Origin: Reyranella sp. CPCC 100927
GTDB taxonomy: Bacteria; Pseudomonadota; Alphaproteobacteria; Reyranellales; Reyranellaceae
Reading direction: 5' to 3'
DNA: 64,000 nt
Assembly: GCF_007859315.1 (NCBI RefSeq)
Contig: NZ_VOHA01000001.1
Span: 124,001 to 188,000 of the forward strand
Under the pieces are notes generated by a model. That model worked only from the letters and a program-made list of their open reading frames with translations, was not told where the DNA came from and did not search any database. The position numbers and the translations under genes are program-made. Positions within the stretch are counted from its first letter, which is position 1, and every line of letters starts with the position of its first letter. Below are positions 17,507 through 27,882 of the stretch, one piece after another.

Positions 17507-18439
17507 TTACTTCAGCAAGAACCGGCGGACGTCGGCCGCGCTGCGGTCGGGCTGTTCCTCCATCGGGGCGTGGCCGGTACCGTCGTAGATCACCAGTTCG
17601 CTGCCGGCGATGTCGGCGTGCAAGCGCCGCGCGTCGCTCTGGGGTACCCAGCGATCCTGCGCACCCCAGAGGATCAGCGTTGGTATGGTGAGCCCCTTCA
17701 GCGGTGCCGGATCCAGCGGCACCGCGGTGCGCAGGCGCTGCAGTGTCGCGGCGCGGTTGCCCTCGCGGCGCAGCAGATCGTGGTAGCGCTGCACCTGCGC
17801 CGGCTCGAGCCGGGTGGCATTGGCGTAGGTCGCGCGCAGGGTATCCGCTGCCATCCAGCGCGGTTTCAGCATTGCGATGGCCTCACCGACGCCCGAGATC
17901 TGCGCCAGCCGCAGCGACAGCGGTGGGATGGAATCGCGAGGATAGGCGGCGCTGTCGACCAGGATGAGCTGGCTGACGCGCTGCGGCTGGCGCGCCGCGA
18001 CCGTCCACGCCACGGCGCCGCCCATCGAGTGGCCGCCGACCGCGAACCGGGCGATGTTCAGCCGGTCGGCGATCTTCGGCACCAGATCGGCATAGGCGGC
18101 GATGGAGTAGTCGTTGCGTTGCCACGGTCCGGTCAGGCCGTGGCCCGGCAGGTCGAGGCTGATGATGCGCAGGCTGTCGCCCAGCCGCTGCACCCACGGC
18201 TCCCAGACCTGCAGCGATCCGTTCGATCCGTGCACCAGGATCAACACCGGGCCCTGCCGGTTGCCGTCATCCCTGACGTGGATGGCGCCGCCGTCGATGT
18301 CGATGAACTGCGAGCGGTCCGTCGTGTACTGCGCCTTCAGCGCCTGGACCGGAATCTCGGGCGTGTAGAGGATCGCGGCGGCCCCGGCGATCACAACGAT
18401 AATGACGCCGGCGAGGCGCAACAGCCAGCGGCGCATCAC
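17507..18439 (-). CDS. Membrane-anchored alpha/beta hydrolase
   Basis: A 310-residue protein with an N-terminal hydrophobic helix (LLRLAGVIIVVIAGAAAIL), probably an uncleaved anchor or signal. The alpha/beta hydrolase core has oxyanion loop LVHGSNGS, nucleophile elbow GHSMGG (Ser about 137), acid in WGAQDRWVP and histidine in GTGHAPMEE. The substrate is unknown; lipases, esterases and C-C hydrolases share this fold. Its ATG overlaps the stop of the MscS-type gene by four bases (ATGA), so translation is coupled. Confidence 0.88.
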   Translation of the reverse strand: MMRRWLLRLAGVIIVVIAGAAAILYTPEIPVQALKAQYTTDRSQFIDIDGGAIHVRDDGNRQGPVLILVHGSNGSLQVWEPWVQRLGDSLRIISLDLPGHGLTGPWQRNDYSIAAYADLVPKIADRLNIARFAVGGHSMGGAVAWTVAARQPQRVSQLILVDSAAYPRDSIPPLSLRLAQISGVGEAIAMLKPRWMAADTLRATYANATRLEPAQVQRYHDLLRREGNRAATLQRLRTAVPLDPAPLKGLTIPTLILWGAQDRWVPQSDARRLHADIAGSELVIYDGTGHAPMEEQPDRSAADVRRFLLK

Positions 18440-20886
18440 GATGCCGCCGGTGCCGGTCGCTGTGGCAGTTGTGGCGACGTGGCGAGGTCGATGCCGGCCT
18501 CTGCCAGGCTGGCGATGATCGTGCGGTTGAGCGTGTTCTGCGCCGTGACGGTGTTGGCGACGTTATCGACGTGTGCGCGCAACTCGAAGTCCAGGCCCAG
18601 CGTGGTGATGGTCTTGAACATGACGACCGGTCGCGGCACGCCGACGATGTGCGGATTGCTCTCGGTCGCCTGGCGCAGGATCGCTTCGACCTTCTCGGGG
18701 TCGCTGCCGTGGACCACGGTGATCGGCAGGTCGATGCGCCCGACATTGTCGGCATAGGTCCAGTTCACGACGGCGCTCTGCAGGAACTCGCTGTTGGGCA
18801 CGATGACCATGGCGCGTTGCCCGGTCTCGACCTCGGTGGCGCGCACGTTGATGCGGCGCACGATGCCCTCATGCTTGCCGACGATCACCCGGTCGCCGAC
18901 CTTGATCGGCCGTTCCAGCAGCAGCACCACGCCGGAGATCGTGTTGTTGGCCAGGTTCTGCAGGCCAAGACCGATGCCGACCGACAGCGCGCCGACGATC
19001 AGGGCCAGATTGGTGAAGTCGATGCCCAGGGCCGAGATCGCCAACAGCAGCGCGATGACGAAGCCGACGTAGCTCACCATCGAATCGATGGTCAGGCGGA
19101 TGTCGTCCTGCATGTTCAGCGACGGCAGGAAGCGATCGCGCAGCGCACGCCGGGCGACACGCACCAGCGTGATCGCGGCCACGAACAGCCCGATCGCAAT
19201 GACGATGTCGATCGGCGAGATCCGGTGCTGGCCGATCGAGAAACCCTCCATCAGCCGCCGGGCCTTGTCGCCGATGTCGTCAGGGTCGGCACCCCAGACC
19301 ACAGGCAGGATCACGGCCAGGCCAGCCAGCAGCACCAGGTCGACCAGCACGACGATCAGGAACGGGCCATGGATGGCGGCATCAGGCGCCAGGCCGAACA
19401 CGCGGCGGATCCACCGGCCGGGCGGCGTTTCCGGCGCGCTGGCCGCATACACGACGTCGTGGACCAGGGCGTGCAGCACCATGGCGATCACGATGATCAG
19501 CGCCGACGACAGCAGCGCGCCGCTGGCGTGAACGGCCAGTGCCGTGTAGCCCAGCAACGCCGTCGCCACGATCGCGATCAGCGTAACGCTCAGCGCCAGG
19601 CGGCCCAGCAGCCAGGGATAATCGCCGATCAGGCGCGGCGCGCCGCTATCGGTGGTCTCGCTGGATTGCCAGGCGTTGGATCGCAGGGTCGGCTGCCCGA
19701 AGATCAGCAGGCCGGCGGCGACGATCAGCCCGATGACGGACGCCAGGCGCGCGACTTCGGCCGGTCCGGTGGGCAGCTCCAGCAGCCAGAACGTGGCGAC
19801 GGTAACGGCAATGCTGACGAACCCGGCCAGCCGTTGGATGCGGCCGCAGAAGACACGCGCGCTGTCGGCCGAGAACGGCAACAAGCGCCATGTCGGCCGT
19901 GTCGGCGTCAGGCTGGCTTCCGACAGTCCGTAGACGATGAGAAAGAAGTTCACATTCTGGGCGATGCTGACCAGCGTGGCCAGGGCTGGTCGCAGCGGTT
20001 CCGGCGACGTCTCGACGGACGGCAGCCACGACAAGGCGAGCAGCACCGCCAGCACCGGCAAGGCCACCATGCCGATGCCGTCAAGCACGGCCGCTATGGC
20101 GCGATCGCGGTACGACGGTTCCGATGTCGTTACGCTGCGCTTGAAGTAACGGCGCAACCAGACCAGGCCCAGCCACGCCAACGTCAACCCGATCACACTC
20201 ACGATCGTGTTGCTGCGGCGCTCGGCGTCATGCAGGGCCGCCGTCAGCACCCCGGACTCCGCCAGCGCATGCCATGACGCCATCTGGGTCGTCCAGGCGA
20301 ACTGGATATCGGGCCCCAGGCCCAGCCAGGTCGATGGCACCAGTGGTGAGGGCCCGCGTTTCAGGACCGTGCGCGCGAACCGGTCGCTGCGCACCTTGGT
20401 GAGCTGGGCGACCAGCTGATCGGCCCGGGCCACGATCAGTTCCGCCTGCTTCACCCGGGCGTCGACCAGGGCCACATCGGAGCGCAGGCGATCACGCTGT
20501 GCCTTGATTGCCTCCGACTCCGGCGTCTGGTCGGTCGTGCCGCTGTCCGGCGGCTTGGCGCCCTGTGTTCCACCCGGCTGCGCCTCCAGCGGCGCCAGCA
20601 ATGCGCGCAGGGCGGTGGCCTCGTCGCGCGCCTGGGCGGCGGCCTTGGCAGCCGCCTGCCGGGTCTCGGTCGTTTCTTCGCGCAGGCGCTCGATCTCGGC
20701 GTCGATCAGATTGGGACGTCCGGTCTCCTGGGCGACCCGGTCCAGCGTGCGCGTCCAGGTCTCCGCCATCTGCGCAAACGGCCGCTCGCCCTTCTTCGGC
20801 TCCGGCGTGACCTGCCCCAGCGTGATCGCAGGCCACCACGCCAGCCACAAAAGAGCGACGAGGGCAACGCGCAGAAAGAAGCGCAT
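18436..20886 (-). CDS. DUF3772 / MscS-type mechanosensitive channel
   Basis: About 816 residues from the ATG at 20886, which gives MRFFLRVALVALLWLAWW, a signal peptide; further ATGs at 20913 and 20916 are possible. A periplasmic coiled DUF3772 domain occupies about 40-200. Multiple membrane helices follow, and the C-terminal MscS core has GIGLGLQNLANNTISGVVLL, the pore helix. It would open under membrane tension to release solutes on osmotic downshock. The hydrolase gene downstream overlaps its stop. Confidence 0.9.
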   Translation of the reverse strand: MRFFLRVALVALLWLAWWPAITLGQVTPEPKKGERPFAQMAETWTRTLDRVAQETGRPNLIDAEIERLREETTETRQAAAKAAAQARDEATALRALLAPLEAQPGGTQGAKPPDSGTTDQTPESEAIKAQRDRLRSDVALVDARVKQAELIVARADQLVAQLTKVRSDRFARTVLKRGPSPLVPSTWLGLGPDIQFAWTTQMASWHALAESGVLTAALHDAERRSNTIVSVIGLTLAWLGLVWLRRYFKRSVTTSEPSYRDRAIAAVLDGIGMVALPVLAVLLALSWLPSVETSPEPLRPALATLVSIAQNVNFFLIVYGLSEASLTPTRPTWRLLPFSADSARVFCGRIQRLAGFVSIAVTVATFWLLELPTGPAEVARLASVIGLIVAAGLLIFGQPTLRSNAWQSSETTDSGAPRLIGDYPWLLGRLALSVTLIAIVATALLGYTALAVHASGALLSSALIIVIAMVLHALVHDVVYAASAPETPPGRWIRRVFGLAPDAAIHGPFLIVVLVDLVLLAGLAVILPVVWGADPDDIGDKARRLMEGFSIGQHRISPIDIVIAIGLFVAAITLVRVARRALRDRFLPSLNMQDDIRLTIDSMVSYVGFVIALLLAISALGIDFTNLALIVGALSVGIGLGLQNLANNTISGVVLLLERPIKVGDRVIVGKHEGIVRRINVRATEVETGQRAMVIVPNSEFLQSAVVNWTYADNVGRIDLPITVVHGSDPEKVEAILRQATESNPHIVGVPRPVVMFKTITTLGLDFELRAHVDNVANTVTAQNTLNRTIIASLAEAGIDLATSPQLPQRPAPAAS

Positions 20887-21012
20887 AGAGGCGACGCCAG
20901 AAAGAGTGTCCATCATCCTGCAACGAGCAATGTGCCATGCCATCCTGGCGGCCACATTGCAGCGGGACACGCAGTTCACTCAAGGCGGCATTTTGCCGGA
21001 GAAGCGACCGCG

Positions 21013-23085
21013 TCAGTTTTGTGAAGGGGCTGACACCATTGCTGCAAGATCGGCGCCATCGGTGACCGGGGCCGAGCAGGCCATGTTGCGGCAGACATAG
21101 GCGGCCGGCCGCCCGCCGACCATGCCCTTGCCGGCGGCCGGGTGAGTCGGGGGCAGGACAGCGCCCGGCGCGACCAGGCGCACGACCTTGTCGGGCAGCG
21201 ACCGATCGTGAACGGCGGCGATCAGGGCGCGCGTGGCCGCATCGTCCGGCGGGCCGACAATCACGATGTCGACCATCGACTGCAGCAACTCGGCGCTGTT
21301 CATCAGGGTCATCAGCGGGAAGAAGTTGCTCTCGACTTCGCCGGCAAAGGCGGCAACGACGGACTCGGCGCGCTCGCGATAGCGCGGCTCGCCGGTCAGC
21401 GACCACAGCCGCGCCAGGACGCCGACCGCGGTGCCGTTGCCGGCGGGGACGGCGTTGTCGTGCGCATCCTTGCGCCTGACGATGACGTCGGCGGCATCGG
21501 CCGCGGTGAAGAAATAGCCGCCGCCATCGGCGTCGAGGAAGTGCGCATCGAGCACCTCGACCAGGGCGCGCGCCGCGTCCAGATACGCGCTATAGCCGCC
21601 GGTCTCGAACAGGACCAGTGCCGCGCGCGCCATGTTGACGTGGTCGTCCAGCGTGCCGCGGTGCTTGCGCATGTCGTTGCGCCAGGAATGGAACAACCGT
21701 CCGTCATCGCCACGCATCGTCGTCCACACCGCCTCGAAGGCACGCACGGCAGCGGCGCGCCACGCCGGACGGTCGAAGACGGTCGCGGCGTTGGCCAATG
21801 CCGCGATCATCAGCCCGTTCCAGTCGGCCAGCACCTTGTCGTCCCAGCCCGGCCAGACGCGCTTGTCGCGCACGGCCTTGAGCTGCAGCCGCAGACCGGC
21901 GAGCCGGGCTTCATCGGTATCGGACAGCAAGGCCGGCGTGCGATTGCGGTGCAGGATGTTGTTGCCGTGTTCCCAGTTGCCGTCGTCGCTGACGTCATAG
22001 ACCTGGCGGAAGAACGCGCCGCCCTCGACGCCGAGCGTCGCGTCGATCGCGGCGGCGCGCCAGACGTAGAACTTGCCTTCCTCGCCCTCGCTGTCGGCGT
22101 CGTAGGTCGCGGCGAAGGCGCCGTTGGCCGCCGTCATCTCGCGCAGGACCCAGTCGCAGGTCTCGACAATGCGCGCGCGGTAGAGCGGGCTCTTCGTCTC
22201 CTGCCAGACCAGCACCAGAAGGTCGATCAGCTGCGCGTTGTCGTACAGCATCTTCTCGAAATGCGGGATCTTCCACTCGGTGTCGGTGGCGTACCGCGCA
22301 AAACCGCCACCGAGGTGATCGTAGATGCCGCCCTGGCACATGCGATCCAAGGTCACGGTGACGGCGTCGAACAGGGCGCGTTCGCTCTTGCCGCCGGCGA
22401 GCCAGCTGCGCCACAGCCGCTCGAACACGGTGGTGTTGGGGAATTTCGGCGCCTGGCCGATGCCGCCCCAGACCGGATCGACCTCCCGGGCCAACCGTGT
22501 CGCAACCTGGGCGAAGAGCGATAGCGGCAGCGCCACCGTTCCCGGCGGGACGTCGGCGGCGCGACTGCGCGCCCGCTCGCGCAGGCCTTTGAGCAGCGCC
22601 GCCCGGTTCTCCTCGATCGCATCCTTCTTTTCCCGGTAGGCGTTGGCCACGCTGCGCAGGATGTCGACGAACGCCGGCCGGCCATACTGCGCCGGTTGCG
22701 GAAAGTAGGTGCCGCCCCAGAAGGGCTCGCCGTCGGGCGTGCAGAACATGGTGAGCGGCCAGCCGCCGTGCTCGCCCAGCAGTGCCAGCGCCTGCTGATA
22801 GATCGCATCGATATCCGGACGCTCTTCGCGGTCGACCTTGATGGTGATGAACAGCTGGTTCATCACCGCGGCCACGTCATCGCTCTCGAAACTCTCGTGC
22901 GCCATCACATGGCACCAGTGACAGGCGGCATAGCCCACCGACAGCAGGATCGGCATGTCGCGCCGCTTCGCCTCGGCCAGCGCCGCTTCGCCCCACGGCC
23001 ACCAGTGCACCGGGTTGTCCGCATGCTGCAGCAGATACGGACTGGTCTCGTCGGCCAACCGGTTGCGGCCATCGATGGTGTTCAT
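21013..23085 (-). CDS. DUF255 thioredoxin-domain protein (YyaL/SSP411 type)
   Basis: A 690-residue protein. The N-terminus [19 protein letters not shown] leads into a thioredoxin-like domain with ACHWCHVM (CxxC near residue 47-50). [11 protein letters not shown] follows, then a long alpha/alpha-barrel with [14 protein letters not shown] and [12 protein letters not shown]. This is the full architecture of the YyaL family. The biological role is not settled; sugar epimerase-like barrels and redox functions have been proposed. The length is typical. The preceding lyase gene stops 10 bases upstream of its ATG. Confidence 0.93.
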   Translation of the reverse strand: MNTIDGRNRLADETSPYLLQHADNPVHWWPWGEAALAEAKRRDMPILLSVGYAACHWCHVMAHESFESDDVAAVMNQLFITIKVDREERPDIDAIYQQALALLGEHGGWPLTMFCTPDGEPFWGGTYFPQPAQYGRPAFVDILRSVANAYREKKDAIEENRAALLKGLRERARSRAADVPPGTVALPLSLFAQVATRLAREVDPVWGGIGQAPKFPNTTVFERLWRSWLAGGKSERALFDAVTVTLDRMCQGGIYDHLGGGFARYATDTEWKIPHFEKMLYDNAQLIDLLVLVWQETKSPLYRARIVETCDWVLREMTAANGAFAATYDADSEGEEGKFYVWRAAAIDATLGVEGGAFFRQVYDVSDDGNWEHGNNILHRNRTPALLSDTDEARLAGLRLQLKAVRDKRVWPGWDDKVLADWNGLMIAALANAATVFDRPAWRAAAVRAFEAVWTTMRGDDGRLFHSWRNDMRKHRGTLDDHVNMARAALVLFETGGYSAYLDAARALVEVLDAHFLDADGGGYFFTAADAADVIVRRKDAHDNAVPAGNGTAVGVLARLWSLTGEPRYRERAESVVAAFAGEVESNFFPLMTLMNSAELLQSMVDIVIVGPPDDAATRALIAAVHDRSLPDKVVRLVAPGAVLPPTHPAAGKGMVGGRPAAYVCRNMACSAPVTDGADLAAMVSAPSQN

Positions 23086-23095
23086 CGCGGGCTCC

Positions 23096-24334
23096 CTAGC
23101 GTGGCGAGTGGCTCATCGCGGCGGTTGCCTCGGCCGCGGTCATCCCGGCAGCCTGCTCGAACAGGGCCGGTTCGCCGTTGGCGTTCTCGCTGTTGATCAG
23201 CAATACCTGCGATCGCGCGTCGAGACTCAGTGCCGAGCGGGCCGTCGGTTCCGCCGCCACCCGCAGCAGCGCCGCCATGCCCGAGCAGCCTGACGGACCG
23301 GCAACGATCACAGGATCGCCGGGTTCCGGTCGTGCCAGTTGTCGCATGGCGGGTGCGACGGCCTCTTCGGGAATGGTCATGAACCAGTCGGTGCCGTCGC
23401 CGACCACGGGCCACGTCATCGGCGAAATCTCACGGCAGGCGAGGCCGCCCATCGCCGTGGTCGCATCGCCGCTGGCCAGGGCCGGCTGGCCAGCCTTGTT
23501 GCTCTGGAACCAGCAGTCGGCGCTGGCCGGCTCGACCACCACGAAAGCCGGTCTCGCTGCCGCCAGTGTTTGCCACAGGGTGCCGATCACCGCCGCCGCC
23601 AGGCCGCCGACGCCGGCCTGCACAAAGACGTGGGTCGGTGCCGCAGCGCCCGTGGCGGCGCGAAACTGTTGCAGCGCTTCGAAGGCCAGCACGCTGTAGC
23701 CCTGCATGACGTCGGCCGGGATCCTGTCGTAGCCGTCCCATGAGGTGTCGGAGACCACGACCCAGCTGTTCGCCGCGGCGACCTCGCGGCAGCGCGCCAC
23801 CGCCGCCTCGTAGTCGCCGTCGATACGGATGATCTCGGCGCCGCGCTGGCGGATGGCCGCTTCCTTCTCGGCGCTGGCGAATGCCGGCAGGAAGATCACG
23901 CAGCGATAGCCGAACAGCCGGGCCCCGGCGGCCACCGACCGGCCGTGGTTGCCCGAACTGGCCGTGGTGAAGACGATGTCGCCGGTGACGGCGCGCGCCT
24001 TGCCCGACATCAGTGCCTCGAAGTCGGGTGTGCGATGCTGGGCGTCGGCGACGAGGGTCGCCAGGTGGCGGTAGACCGCGTTGACGCCGCCCAAGGCCTT
24101 GAAGGCGCCGAAACCGAAACGCTGGGCTTCGTCCTTGACGCTGATCGATTCGACGCCAAGGCGGGCGGCGAGGCCGGGCAGTGCATAGAGCGGCGTGATC
24201 CGGTGTGCCGGGCACCGGCTCATGCCGGCCGCCAGGTCGCTGACGCCGGCAGACGTGACGACGCGCTGCTGGGCCGGACCGTAGGGGCGGCTGCGGTCGG
24301 CGCGGGGATTGGGCGCAAGCCAGGAAAGGGTCAT
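23096..24334 (-). CDS. Diaminopropionate ammonia-lyase
   Basis: A 412-residue fold-type II PLP enzyme that turns 2,3-diaminopropionate into pyruvate and ammonia. The PLP lysine is in [11 protein letters not shown], and [11 protein letters not shown] is the substrate/PLP asparagine loop. [12 protein letters not shown] is the phosphate-binding glycine segment, and [12 protein letters not shown] is near the C-terminus. ATG 24334 gives [10 protein letters not shown], the family's normal start; longer starts add unrelated sequence. No clear SD is seen. It lies just upstream of the DUF255 gene. Confidence 0.9.
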   Translation of the reverse strand: MTLSWLAPNPRADRSRPYGPAQQRVVTSAGVSDLAAGMSRCPAHRITPLYALPGLAARLGVESISVKDEAQRFGFGAFKALGGVNAVYRHLATLVADAQHRTPDFEALMSGKARAVTGDIVFTTASSGNHGRSVAAGARLFGYRCVIFLPAFASAEKEAAIRQRGAEIIRIDGDYEAAVARCREVAAANSWVVVSDTSWDGYDRIPADVMQGYSVLAFEALQQFRAATGAAAPTHVFVQAGVGGLAAAVIGTLWQTLAAARPAFVVVEPASADCWFQSNKAGQPALASGDATTAMGGLACREISPMTWPVVGDGTDWFMTIPEEAVAPAMRQLARPEPGDPVIVAGPSGCSGMAALLRVAAEPTARSALSLDARSQVLLINSENANGEPALFEQAAGMTAAEATAAMSHSPR

Positions 24335-24471
24335 GGCACCGGATGGAGAAAGTTGCAGGGCCTCGGCATAGCACGGCAAGGACGGCCTGCCAGCCACCCG
24401 AGGTGCCGGTGCCGCCGAGGCTGGCATCCCCGGCGGGCCTCGCCTAATCTGCGCTCCGACGGGAGGCGCGC

Positions 24472-24729
24472 ATGAAAGTCAATGTCGAGATCGACTGCAC
24501 GCCGGAGGAAGCGCGGGCTTTCTTCGGGCTGCCGGACCTCAAGCCGATGCAGGACCGCATCCTGGCCGAGATCGAACAGCGCATGAAAACCAGCTTGAAC
24601 GCCATGGACCCGTCGGAAATCTTCAAGACGTGGCTGCCGGCCTCGATGCAGGGCGTCGAGCAGATGCAACAAGTGCAACAGATGTTCTGGCAGAACCTGG
24701 CGGCGCTGGCCGGCGGCCAGAAGAAGTAA
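24472..24729 (+). CDS. DUF6489 small protein
   Basis: An 85-residue protein, MKVNVEIDCTPEEARAFFG..., then a helix ending in Met/Gln repeats (QQVQQMFWQN) and GGQKK. It matches the small alphaproteobacterial DUF6489 family of unknown function. GGGAGG precedes the ATG. The acidic N-terminal strand and amphipathic helices look like a small adaptor or regulatory subunit. The OmpA-like gene follows after 36 bases. Confidence 0.85.
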   Translation: MKVNVEIDCTPEEARAFFGLPDLKPMQDRILAEIEQRMKTSLNAMDPSEIFKTWLPASMQGVEQMQQVQQMFWQNLAALAGGQKK

Positions 24730-24765
24730 CCCGATGGCGGCGGATCGGATCGGGGAGGTCATCAC

Positions 24766-25659
24766 ATGAACCGGACCATGGCAGCAGCCTTGGCGGTGCT
24801 GGCCATCATTGGCGGTGCCCTGGCCCTGTGGAGCGCACCGGGCACGTCGGTGGGCGATGCGGCGAAGGCGGAGCTGGCGCGCGTGTCGGCCGCGCGCGAC
24901 GCAGCCAACACTGCCCTGGCTGCCGCTCGTGCCGAGGCGGAGCGCACCGCGGCGGCGGCGGTGGCCGCCAAGGCCGAGGCCGAGCGTGCCGTGGCGGCCG
25001 CGCGCGAGGAGGGCGAGCGCAAGCTGATGGCAGCCCAGGCCGAAGCCAACAAGGCCATCGCCGCAGCCAAGGTCGAGGCCGAGGCGGCTGCCGCCGGTGA
25101 TCGCATCGCAGCGCTGCGGGCCGAAGCCGAGCGGGCGGTGGCAACGGCGCGGGCTGAAGCCGAGCAGACCGCCGCCGCCCTGCGCGATCAGCTCAGCCAA
25201 TGCCAAGCGGCCGCCGCCAAGAAACCGGACAGCGAGTCTGGGCGCTGTGCGGCCGCAGCGACGGCGCCGGCCACCGGTCCGGTTGCCGCCGCCGATATCG
25301 GGCGCGAGTTGGATACCAGCGGCAGCATCGCGCTCTACGGTATTCAGTTCGACACCGGCAGCGCCAAGCTCACGGCCGAGTCGCGCGCCTCGATCGACGA
25401 GCTCGCCAAGCTGATGAAGGACGATCCCGACCTGAAGCTGTTGATCGTCGGTCATACCGACAACAAGGGCGACTTCACCATCAACCGCAATCTCTCCGAG
25501 CAGCGGGCGCAGGCCGTCGTGACGGACCTGGTGACTCGCGCCGGCGCCGATCGTACCCGGCTGTCATCGGCCGGCGTCGCTGATCTGGCGCCGCTGTCGA
25601 GCAACGACACCGACGCCGGCCGCGGCCGCAACCGCCGGGTCGAGATCGTGAAGCGGTAA
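24766..25659 (+). CDS. OmpA-C domain protein with Ala-rich coiled coil
   Basis: A 297-residue protein. An N-terminal hydrophobic helix (AAALAVLAIIGGALALW) anchors it in the membrane. Residues 30-150 are a long Ala/Glu/Arg coiled coil. Residues 175-297 are an OmpA-C peptidoglycan-binding domain: GIQFDTGSAKLTAES, VGHTDNKGDFTINRNLSEQRA and GRGRNRRVEIV. It probably spans the periplasm and holds on to the cell wall. A GC-rich stem-loop follows the stop. Confidence 0.9.
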   Translation: MNRTMAAALAVLAIIGGALALWSAPGTSVGDAAKAELARVSAARDAANTALAAARAEAERTAAAAVAAKAEAERAVAAAREEGERKLMAAQAEANKAIAAAKVEAEAAAAGDRIAALRAEAERAVATARAEAEQTAAALRDQLSQCQAAAAKKPDSESGRCAAAATAPATGPVAAADIGRELDTSGSIALYGIQFDTGSAKLTAESRASIDELAKLMKDDPDLKLLIVGHTDNKGDFTINRNLSEQRAQAVVTDLVTRAGADRTRLSSAGVADLAPLSSNDTDAGRGRNRRVEIVKR

Positions 25660-25664
25660 TTCCC

Positions 25665-25688
25665 TGGAGCGCGGGCCTCCGGCCCGCG
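25665..25688 (+). terminator. Stem-loop after the OmpA-like gene
   Basis: GCGGGCC-TCC-GGCCCGC followed by GTTTCGCC, six bases after the stop. It could end transcription from both the OmpA-like gene and the convergent HAD gene. The sequence GGAGCGCGGGCCTCCGGCCC is also one half of the family A repeat seen at 39478, 41639 and 44632, so it may be a solo arm of that element. Confidence 0.6.
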
Positions 25689-25694
25689 TTTCGC

Positions 25695-26405
25695 CTACTC
25701 CAACAGCTCGCCTAGCCGACTGATGATGCGGTCGGGACGGACGGGCGACTCGGGCGGCAGGCCGGCGCCGTGCGGGTCATACCAGATGCCGCGCATGCCC
25801 AGCCGTTGCGGCGCCACGACCTCCCACTCGACATTGTCGCCGATCATCCAGCACGCGCCGGCCGCGACGCCGAGTCGCTGCACCACGTGGGCGTAGACCT
25901 CCGGTTCGGGCTTGCCCTTGCCGAACTCGCCCTCGATCTGGATGTGATCGAAGCGCCGCTCGAGATCGAACCGCGCCACCTTGGCCCGTTGGGTTTCGGC
26001 AGGCCCGTTGGTCACCAGCGCCAGCCGCACGCCGGTGGCGCGCAAGCGGTCGAGCGTATCGTGCGCATCGGGGTATAGCTTGTATTCCTGGCGCCGCATC
26101 TCGGTGAAGGCATCGCCAATGCGGTCGGCCAGCGCGTCATCGGGCTTGGCCAGCCGGGCGAAGGCCTGGCGGACGACCAGCCGCCGCGCCGCGGCGATAT
26201 CGAGGCGCCACCGCGCCGCCTTGGCCGGATCGCTCCAGAACCCACGCGCTTCGTCGAGGATGGCGCGGTGAAGCCGCGTCACCTCGGTGCCGTCGTCAAG
26301 ATCGGCACTGAAACGCATCAGCAGCCGTTGCCAGGCCTCCTCGGGCTTGGCGTAGGCCTGGATGATGGTGTCGTCGAGATCGAACAGGATGGCGGCGGGA
26401 AGCAT
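25695..26405 (-). CDS. HAD-superfamily hydrolase
   Basis: A 236-residue protein from the ATG at 26405. Motif I FDLDDTI has the nucleophile Asp, motif II is VTNGP, motif III the lysine in GKGKPEPEVY, and motif IV MIGDNVEWE. A helical cap of type C1 sits between motifs I and II. It resembles YjjG/phosphoglycolate-phosphatase-like enzymes that remove phosphate from small molecules. The substrate is not readable. The longer frame upstream overlaps hisE and is not needed. Confidence 0.9.
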   Translation of the reverse strand: MLPAAILFDLDDTIIQAYAKPEEAWQRLLMRFSADLDDGTEVTRLHRAILDEARGFWSDPAKAARWRLDIAAARRLVVRQAFARLAKPDDALADRIGDAFTEMRRQEYKLYPDAHDTLDRLRATGVRLALVTNGPAETQRAKVARFDLERRFDHIQIEGEFGKGKPEPEVYAHVVQRLGVAAGACWMIGDNVEWEVVAPQRLGMRGIWYDPHGAGLPPESPVRPDRIISRLGELLE

Positions 26406-26464
26406 TTCGGCATCATACGTCAGGGATCCGGTATCAGATAGCACACCGGCCCGACGTCTGATCC

Positions 26465-26899
26465 TCAGATACCGGCTCCCTGATACCCGCTTCCTGTCTT
26501 GCGGTTGGATTTCTCGGTGATTCCCGAGATGCCCTCGCGACGGGCCAGTTCGGCCCACACCTGGGCCGGCTTGACGCCCAGGGTCGCCCACAGGGCCAGC
26601 AGATGGTAGAGCAGATCGGCGCTCTCGAGGATGAGCTTGGCGGCGTCACCCTTGACGGCCTCGATCACGGCCTCGGTGGCTTCCTCGCCCAGTTTCTGCG
26701 CCAGCTTCTCCTGGCCGCGCGCCATCAGCCGCGCCGTATAGGACGTCGTCGGATCGGCGCCCTTGCGACTCTCGATCGTGGCGTACAGCCGGTCGACCAT
26801 GTGCAGCGTTTCGTTGGGCGGCAACTCGTGCCGATCCTTCGTGGCGCTCTTTCTGGCTTTGGCGGCTTTCTTTTTCTGCTTCTGTCTGCGTTTCGCCAT
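26465..26899 (-). CDS. hisE: Phosphoribosyl-ATP pyrophosphatase
   Basis: Second step of histidine synthesis (PR-ATP to PR-AMP). From the ATG at 26899 it has 144 residues. The catalytic core DRLYATIESRKGADPTTSYTA...KLGEEATEAVIEA is a standard HisE all-alpha MazG-like fold. The first ~30 residues are a very basic tail (MAKRRQKQKKKAAKARKS) not needed for the fold. HisE is usually about 107 residues. It sits downstream of hisF. An ATG at 26908 or 26941 would lengthen the tail further. Confidence 0.93.
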   Translation of the reverse strand: MAKRRQKQKKKAAKARKSATKDRHELPPNETLHMVDRLYATIESRKGADPTTSYTARLMARGQEKLAQKLGEEATEAVIEAVKGDAAKLILESADLLYHLLALWATLGVKPAQVWAELARREGISGITEKSNRKTGSGYQGAGI

Positions 26900-26982
26900 T
26901 GTCCGCATATCCGCGTCGAGGGAGACGCGCCGACCTGACATGGTCGGTCTTGTGCGATGCCTTCCCAAAAAGGAATTGTACG

Positions 26983-27771
26983 CTACTTTTGTAAACTTTC
27001 GAACAGGTTTGTATTTTGACGAACGGCAACGCCACGTTCTGCCAGGTGTGCTTTCGCCTGCGCGATGGTGAATGTGCCGAAGTGGAAGATCGATGCCGCC
27101 AGCACGGCGCTGGCATGGCCCTGCACGACACCGTCGACCAGATGATCGAGCGCGCCGACGCCGCCGGACGCAATGACGGGCACCGGCACCGCATCGCTGA
27201 CGGCGCGCGTGAGGTCCAGATCGAATCCGGCCTTGGTGCCGTCGCGGTCCATCGATGTCAGCAGGATCTCGCCGGCGCCGCTGTCGGTCATGCGCTTGGC
27301 CCAGGCGATCGCATCAAGGCCGGTGGCCCGGCGGCCGCCATGGGTGAACACCTCCCAGCGGCCGGCGCCGGTCTGCTTGGCGTCGATGGCAACCACGATG
27401 CACTGATCGCCGTATTTTTCCGCGGCGTCCTTGACGAATTCCGGACGCGCCACGGCGGCGGAATTGATCGACACCTTGTCGGCGCCGGCCAGCAGCAGCG
27501 TGCGGATGTCCTCGACGGTGCGCACGCCGCCGCCCACCGTCAGGGGCATGAAGCATTGCTCGGCGGTGCGCGCCACCACGTCATGCAGCGTGGCGCGATC
27601 CTCATGGCTGGCGCTGATGTCGAGGAATGTCAGTTCGTCGGCGCCGGCGGCGTCATAGACGCGCGCCTGCTCGACCGGATCGCCGGCATCGACCAGGTCA
27701 ACAAAGTTCACACCCTTGACCACGCGGCCGGCGTGCACGTCCAGGCAGGGAATGATGCGCACCTTCAGCAT
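26983..27771 (-). CDS. hisF: Imidazole glycerol phosphate synthase subunit HisF
   Basis: A 262-residue (beta/alpha)8 barrel that makes imidazole glycerol phosphate and AICAR with HisH. RIIPCLDV carries the first catalytic Asp and [10 protein letters not shown] the second. The phosphate loops are GGGVRT and ASGGVG. The length is normal. It is followed by hisE after 83 bases. hisA lies 2.7 kb upstream with an ECF sigma module between them, which is unusual for these neighbours. Confidence 0.97.
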   Translation of the reverse strand: MLKVRIIPCLDVHAGRVVKGVNFVDLVDAGDPVEQARVYDAAGADELTFLDISASHEDRATLHDVVARTAEQCFMPLTVGGGVRTVEDIRTLLLAGADKVSINSAAVARPEFVKDAAEKYGDQCIVVAIDAKQTGAGRWEVFTHGGRRATGLDAIAWAKRMTDSGAGEILLTSMDRDGTKAGFDLDLTRAVSDAVPVPVIASGGVGALDHLVDGVVQGHASAVLAASIFHFGTFTIAQAKAHLAERGVAVRQNTNLFESLQK

Positions 27772-27832
27772 GCAGCGGTGCTATCCGCACCGCTGCATCA
27801 ACACAAGCATTAATGAGTGCTGGAATTCATGG

Positions 27833-27856
27833 CCTTCCCCCGCGGACGGGGGAAGG
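27833..27856. repeat. Perfect GC-rich hairpin upstream of hisF
   Basis: Perfect 10-bp arms CCTTCCCCCG (27833-27842) and CGGGGGAAGG (27847-27856) around CGGA. It lies in the 111-base gap between the DUF4394 stop and the hisF start and could serve as the DUF4394 terminator. No T-run follows on either strand. Confidence 0.5.
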
Positions 27857-27882
27857 TGGAGGGCGCGATTGTTGCGGTTTTG

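Noticed and set aside
18469..20277. 602-codon plus-strand frame
   Set aside because: Antisense to the MscS-type channel, with His/Gln/Arg-rich composition typical of shadows.
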